Position numbers and translations under genes: made by a program
Part shown: positions 60,301 to 64,000 of the stretch, one piece after another
How the letters are laid out: each line of letters begins with the position of its first letter
Numbering within the stretch: the first letter of the stretch is position 1
Origin: Eunapius fragilis
Lineage: Eukaryota; Porifera; Demospongiae; Spongillida; Spongillidae
Assembly (NCBI GenBank): GCA_963681505.1
Contig: OY811976.1
Span: forward strand, 1,205,715 to 1,269,714
Direction of reading: 5' to 3'
DNA: 64,000 nt
Notes under the pieces: model-generated
What the model saw: only the letters and a program-made list of their open reading frames with translations
Told to the model about the DNA's origin: nothing
Databases searched by the model: none

Positions 60301-61368
60301 TGTCATTTCTCCAACAATGCGCATGATAGATTTCTCTAAACATGCAGTATTTACAGAACTACTGACCAAAAAATTCAAGTAATAAAATAACTGACCTATA
60401 AGGTCCTGTGGTACACACAGGGTAGCGAGCAATCATGGATGAAACCTTTGGATTACCAATGAACTGCTGAACAACTCGTGCCAAAGATATGCAGTAAAAT
60501 GGTGTTCCGTCTGGTGAAAGGTGCTGCACGAAGAAACAATACGCATAAAGAACTAGGACTTAGTCTAGTGACAATTCTTACCTTGGATGGCAATGTTAGC
60601 CCTGGTAACTTCCATAATTTAAGTGTGGTAATGCTGGGTATGTCAACACCACACTGTTTTATGATATGCCATATAAAAGCAAGACTAGTCTCTCCCTTAA
60701 ACAAGAGTATATTAAAAATACTACAATACATTAGTAACATTACTCACAATGGGATGTGGTCCATGAAGTAGTAAATATAGCATAGCAAATTGCTTGTTAG
60801 GGAATGGACTAAAATCACCACTGGAGTGGGATGTCAGTTCATTAACAAGGTCATCCACATCTTCACTTTGCCATTCATCAGAACTGTTTTCATTCATCTC
60901 ACGGTCATCATTGTCAACTCTCTGCACCTCCAAATTGTCCTATATAATATGCACCATTATGAATCATTATTAAAATACCTATCGACATGACCACTTCCCG
61001 CAAAACGTGGATTGCATACAGCTAATAACATTCATTGCTGGGTTTGTAACGATGTATACATGTGTATCAAATCACCCCCCGCCCCCTCAAAGTATCGTTC
61101 ATAAAGGTACCAACGCACTGAGGATACTTCAGTTGGACTGCTTTTCGGAATGGGCTGACGGTGTTTCCTAAACGTTGCTTCCATTATTCGATGAGCAGCA
61201 GTGTTTAGGTGTCGGATTAACCGGCTTTGGAACGGAAAGTTTTCCTTGCATACATCGCAATGAAATTCACCTTTTATCACGGTAAGATGAAAGTAGTGAT
61301 AGAATGCCTTATACATGTATATAACATCAGCGAATCCATATTATACCTCGAAATATTTCAGAAGCCAT
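57310..61368 (-). CDS. C2H2-finger transposase-like protein, element 2 (15 exons, 961 aa)
   Basis: Exons, 5' to 3': 61347-61368, 61128-61270, 60748-60939, 60582-60695, 60396-60523, 60176-60335, 59893-60111, 59417-59836, 59173-59354, 58843-59125, 58598-58791, 58154-58297, 57977-58097, 57705-57929, 57310-57648. They total 2886 nt with all phases matching and no stop. C2H2 finger: C12, C15, H28, H34. An acidic linker lies in exon 3. Candidate catalytic core: FCDDTSGNRSKKW (D356/D357), VADNPRASELANHLG (D443) followed by YCRICM, LPVEPLHTVPLGSCKY, HLVLHIPQCFMQYGPTAAFSAERFEYYN (E near 685-688), and NRRAPSRDIAKHFA. A C-terminal domain has VHSGEYVELCVP and LLTTCKSTGGTVFCIIQGF. It probably binds the element ends and cuts DNA in the nucleus. 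The family resembles Tnp2/EnSpm-type proteins and uncharacterised basidiomycete proteins with DDxSGN and APSRDIA motifs, as I recall them. The catalytic residues are my proposal. Confidence 0.88.
58356..58519. repeat. (CATA)n microsatellite in intron of the transposase gene
   Basis: About 40 units with GCATA and CGTA interruptions, lying wholly within the intron between the exons at 58154-58297 and 58598-58791. Confidence 0.95.
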
Positions 61369-61419
61369 GTTTAACTTTTAACCCCGGCCTGTGTTTAATT
61401 TCAAAACACGTGCTCAGAA
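61369..61419. promoter_or_regulatory. Bidirectional promoter region of element 2
   Basis: 51 bp between the divergent ATGs. Contains CACGTG at 61407-61412 and TGTGTTTAA nearby. Element 1 has CACGTG and GTGTAAAC in its 54-bp counterpart, although the flanking genes have diverged strongly. Confidence 0.5.
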
Positions 61420-62511
61420 ATGAATCGCGCGCTGCTTCCGGGTGCCAGCTCCAGGATTTCAACCCCACAACGTCCATTAGCTGCACAGCAGATCAACAGT
61501 GCAACCCCTGCCACCAACGCGGTACTGCCAGCTGAATCCCATCCTTTGTACCCCATACTGAAGGCTATCAAAGAAGAAGCAATAGCTCATAAAGAAGAAA
61601 TGAAAGTGATGAAGGCTCAGCTGCACCAGTTCAATGGATTGCTGTGTGGATTACAAGATGAAGTTAAAAAGTTGACAAACACAGTGAAAACTGCAAATGA
61701 AAAAGGATTCACTATTGAGGATAGTGGCTACAAGGTTATGTAAATTTGTGTGACAAATTTTGTTTTACTATATGTATAATATTTGTAATAGACCGAATTA
61801 AGCTTAGAAGTGTCCCTTCTATTTTGCAAGTCTGTTTCAAGGAATCCTGCCAAAGAGGATATTGGGGTTGGTTATTATAAATCATTGTTGCCACTAAAAT
61901 TATATAATAGAATAGAATGCCATTGTGAAGGTCCTTAAGAATGATAAGGAAAACTACAAGCTTAAAAAGGCTCTTGTGTACTGCAATGGCTACCTTACAA
62001 TGTTGAGAGCTGAAGAAAGACGAAGGGTATTTAAATTAATTAATTATCTAGTTATTGTGATGATGATTGCTGTGTTCATCAGCTATTAGGTCTTCGGCCT
62101 TGTGAAGCATACCTGCATTATACCACACATGAGTTTGTAGAAAAGTTTGATGCTATCCTAAAAGTGAATGATCCTGCTATACGTTTGCAGTATGAACACA
62201 GCGTTGCATTTTTGGTATGTTTTTGCATACTATGCAATCATTTAACATTTATCTGTTGTGCATTTTGATAGCGGACGTATCTGAGGACACATGATGATGC
62301 AAGGAAAAATACCTACAAAGCATTCGAGGAATGGCTGTCCAGGCGTTATGAAGGGGGCCAACCGCCAGCTGCTGTACTGGAGGAGCACTACCATGCAGAC
62401 CATTTGTACAACTATAGCACTGCCCCATCCCATGTTACCGGTGCAGAGCCAGAGCCTATGGAAGAACAACTTGATTTTGGCGTTGGAGAGCACCATTTTG
62501 AAGCACACTGA
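61420..62511 (+). CDS. Partner (accessory) protein of element 2 (4 exons, 265 aa)
   Basis: Exons 61420-61734, 61916-62026, 62083-62214 and 62272-62511 total 798 nt. All introns are phase 0 and no stop interrupts. Residues about 1-40 are Ser/Ala/Pro-rich and probably disordered. Residues 45-98 are charged and heptad-like (IKEEAIAHKEEMKVMKAQL...LQDEVKKLTNTVKTANEK), a likely coiled coil. Residues 106-142 carry KKALVYCNGYLTMLRAEERRR. Exon 3 gives LLGLRPCEAYLHYTTHEFVEKFDAIL. Exon 4 gives RTYLRTHDDARKNTYKAFEEWLSRRY and an acidic tail. The element 1 partner aligns along its whole length with the same introns, so purifying selection on this protein is likely. No known family recognised. A TnpA-like role (binding subterminal motifs, bridging the ends) is a hypothesis from position only. 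Confidence 0.82.
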
Positions 62512-63615
62512 AGTAAGACAAAAACAAAGTGAACAACAGTAATAAGCTGCTGACCAAATTGTATCCTCGCTCAAAAACTCTTGCACTCATTATTCATATT
62601 CTCCAGCTTATGCTTATCCAGTTATCATATGTATTCTCATAGCCCATGCATTTGAGGCAGTGTATAACATCTGATCTTGTATCACATATGCCAATTTGAG
62701 ATTGCGATATTTGCATATAAGCATGAGCATGTACGTACATATCTGAAGGCTCAGGAAAGGGTTAAATGTCACTAGAATGATTTGTTTTGTTCACGGCACG
62801 GGTCCGCTTTCCGATGTCTTCTATTCACAATCCTTAATTAAGAAGCATAAGCGATACTTGGATGTCATTGACATTGCGAAGACCAATCATTCATAAAGTA
62901 ATGTAAATGCATCTGTGACTATCTCTTGCGCAGAAATTAACTTGATGTGCTTCAATCAGAAATCTGTGTTTACATGTGTACTGACGTAACGATTTACTCG
63001 GGTACCGAGAGTACGCATCGGGACCGACTGGTACCTGTAGGGTCTACTAAATCTCTAGCATCCAAAGAAGGTGGAGGTGTGTTTGATCTGGTCCGATGAT
63101 GCCAAACGTAGGGACAAGAAATACCCTTTCAGCGTCGTAGACAAGGGGCAAAGAAACGCCCCTAAGACGTGACATTCTAGCGAGGCTTGACTGCCTCATT
63201 TGTACCGGTTGAAGGTGTGAAGTAATAACTACTTCCTCTAATCAGTAGCTAGACCTAGAGGAGTTCGTCGGATGAAACATGCATCACTTCAGTCTGAGTC
63301 ACTAACTTACCGTTCCTCCTCTCAAGCTCAGTGACAGCTACATTAAGTTACGCGACGCTGTTGTGGCCCAAGAGTGAGGTTGTGAAGCTTTTAAAATAAA
63401 ATAAACCCCTCTATATTAAAAAGGGCACGCAATGCATCACGCGATGCTACATCATGTATCAATAAATTTTTATCAGGAATGATTATGGCTGATATGGAGA
63501 AACAAGTAACAGGTTGTACCGTCATGAATTGTAACAACATGTAAAACTGATACAATTATTGTATCAATGAGCGTTACAGGTTGTAAGCGCTATCATTATT
63601 GGTACAGTCATGTAC
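62512..63615. other. Right arm of element 2, subterminal motif region
   Basis: No gene recognised. The last 150 bp contain AACAGGTTGTACC (about 63508), TTGTAACAACATGTAA (about 63528), GTTACAGGTTGTAA (about 63574) and TTGGTAC (about 63599), matching the left-end motifs. Confidence 0.5.
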
Positions 63616-63628
63616 ACTTTTGGCTGTG
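63616..63628 (-). repeat. Right TIR of element 2
   Basis: Inverted copy of CACAGCCAAAAGT followed by TA (63629-63630). Confidence 0.75.
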
Positions 63629-64000
63629 TATGACGTAAGGAAAGTTAAAGATACTAGTTAATACTATTATTAGTTAGTGATCACAGTCAAAAAATTTAAT
63701 GTTTCAAGTTTACAAATATAAATCTATAAAACATACAAAGTTGATAGAGAACAAACCTGTTCGTAAAAAAGAAAGCATAACTGAAACAACACTTTCACCA
63801 AACATGGCCTTACCTCCCAGCAGTTGATTGTGAAGTTTTAACATAGACTGGGTCATTCTATGGCAGATCACCCGATGGACATGCTATTTTTCCACCACAC
63901 CCCCTCAGATTTGAATTATAGTTTGCAGATCTGTTTAGTATATTAGGGAAAGTACGGCCACCAATTATCACATCTGTGTCTTTATCAAATCTTGAGAATC
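63629..64000. other. Flank after element 2, nothing recognised
   Basis: AT-rich, no ORF or repeat of note. Confidence 0.4.

Larger units (their letters stand above)
56012..63628. mobile_element. Two-gene CACTA-like DNA transposon, element 2 (intact, 7.6 kb)
   Basis: 13-bp terminal inverted repeats CACAGCCAAAAGT at 56012-56024 and 63616-63628, each flanked by TA. Subterminal regions on both sides are full of ACAACCTGT(T/A)(A/C)C, TTGGTAC and TGTTACAA motifs in both orientations. Inside are two divergent, uninterrupted multi-exon genes: transposase (minus, 961 aa) and partner (plus, 265 aa). Intact genes, matching ends and subterminal motifs make it a candidate autonomous, recently active element. 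No duplication longer than TA is visible. Confidence 0.8.

Noticed and set aside
57310-61368. Naming the transposase as KDZ or Plavaka
   Set aside because: I do not see the YDIxC-type block I associate with KDZ, nor the blocks I remember for Plavaka. EnSpm/Tnp2-like with uncertain family is the safer statement.

Overview
The window is animal genomic DNA, AT-rich and dense in simple repeats. Genes have short GT-AG introns. A demosponge or similar early-branching marine invertebrate is my best guess. It rests on the two Ig/FN3 receptor genes, whose membrane-proximal domain I remember from sponge membrane proteins, and on the mix of transposons. It is an inference, not a match.

Layout. 1-12.7 kb: mostly non-coding, with an 18-bp minisatellite (1440-2236), a 1.85-kb inverted-repeat element with a 5-bp target duplication (2981-4829) that carries a nested poly(C) hAT-type MITE (4403-4695), and several long poly(C) tracts. 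12.8-16.1 kb: an intact eight-exon gene for a single-pass receptor (signal peptide, Ig, FN3-like domains, Ser/Thr stalk, TM, tyrosine tail). 16.8-23.6 kb: a 39-bp minisatellite, a fold-back element, one small hypothetical ORF and a candidate 688-bp inverted-repeat element. 23.6-31.7 kb: one uninterrupted 8.1-kb array of a 28-bp unit. 32.1-35.0 kb: a second intact copy of the receptor gene, 506 instead of 519 aa, lacking one of the two tail tyrosines. 35.6-44.45 kb: a broken minus-strand Ty3/gypsy retrotransposon, itself split by nested DNA transposons: a 1.18-kb element with an inner poly(G) MITE, a TTA-flanked Harbinger-type MITE, a 66-bp palindrome with a 9-bp target duplication, and a hAT transposase relic.

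44.8-63.6 kb is the most interesting part. Two related but clearly different DNA transposons lie side by side in opposite orientation. Each begins and ends with CACARCCAAAA inverted repeats next to TA. Each carries two divergently transcribed, multi-exon genes separated by only about 50 bp: a large transposase-like protein with an N-terminal C2H2 finger, and a smaller coiled-coil partner. In the right-hand element both genes read through without any break. The transposase has 15 exons and 961 aa, the partner 4 exons and 265 aa, and all intron phases agree. In the left-hand element the same exons can be recognised but the genes are damaged. The transposase resembles, from memory, EnSpm/CACTA-type proteins and a set of uncharacterised basidiomycete proteins. 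I cannot assign it to a named family with certainty.

Coupling. The receptor copies share their whole exon structure and 3' flank, so copy 1 shows what the insertion site of the gypsy element looked like before insertion. The two two-gene transposons confirm each other's exon models, because splice sites fall at homologous positions in both.
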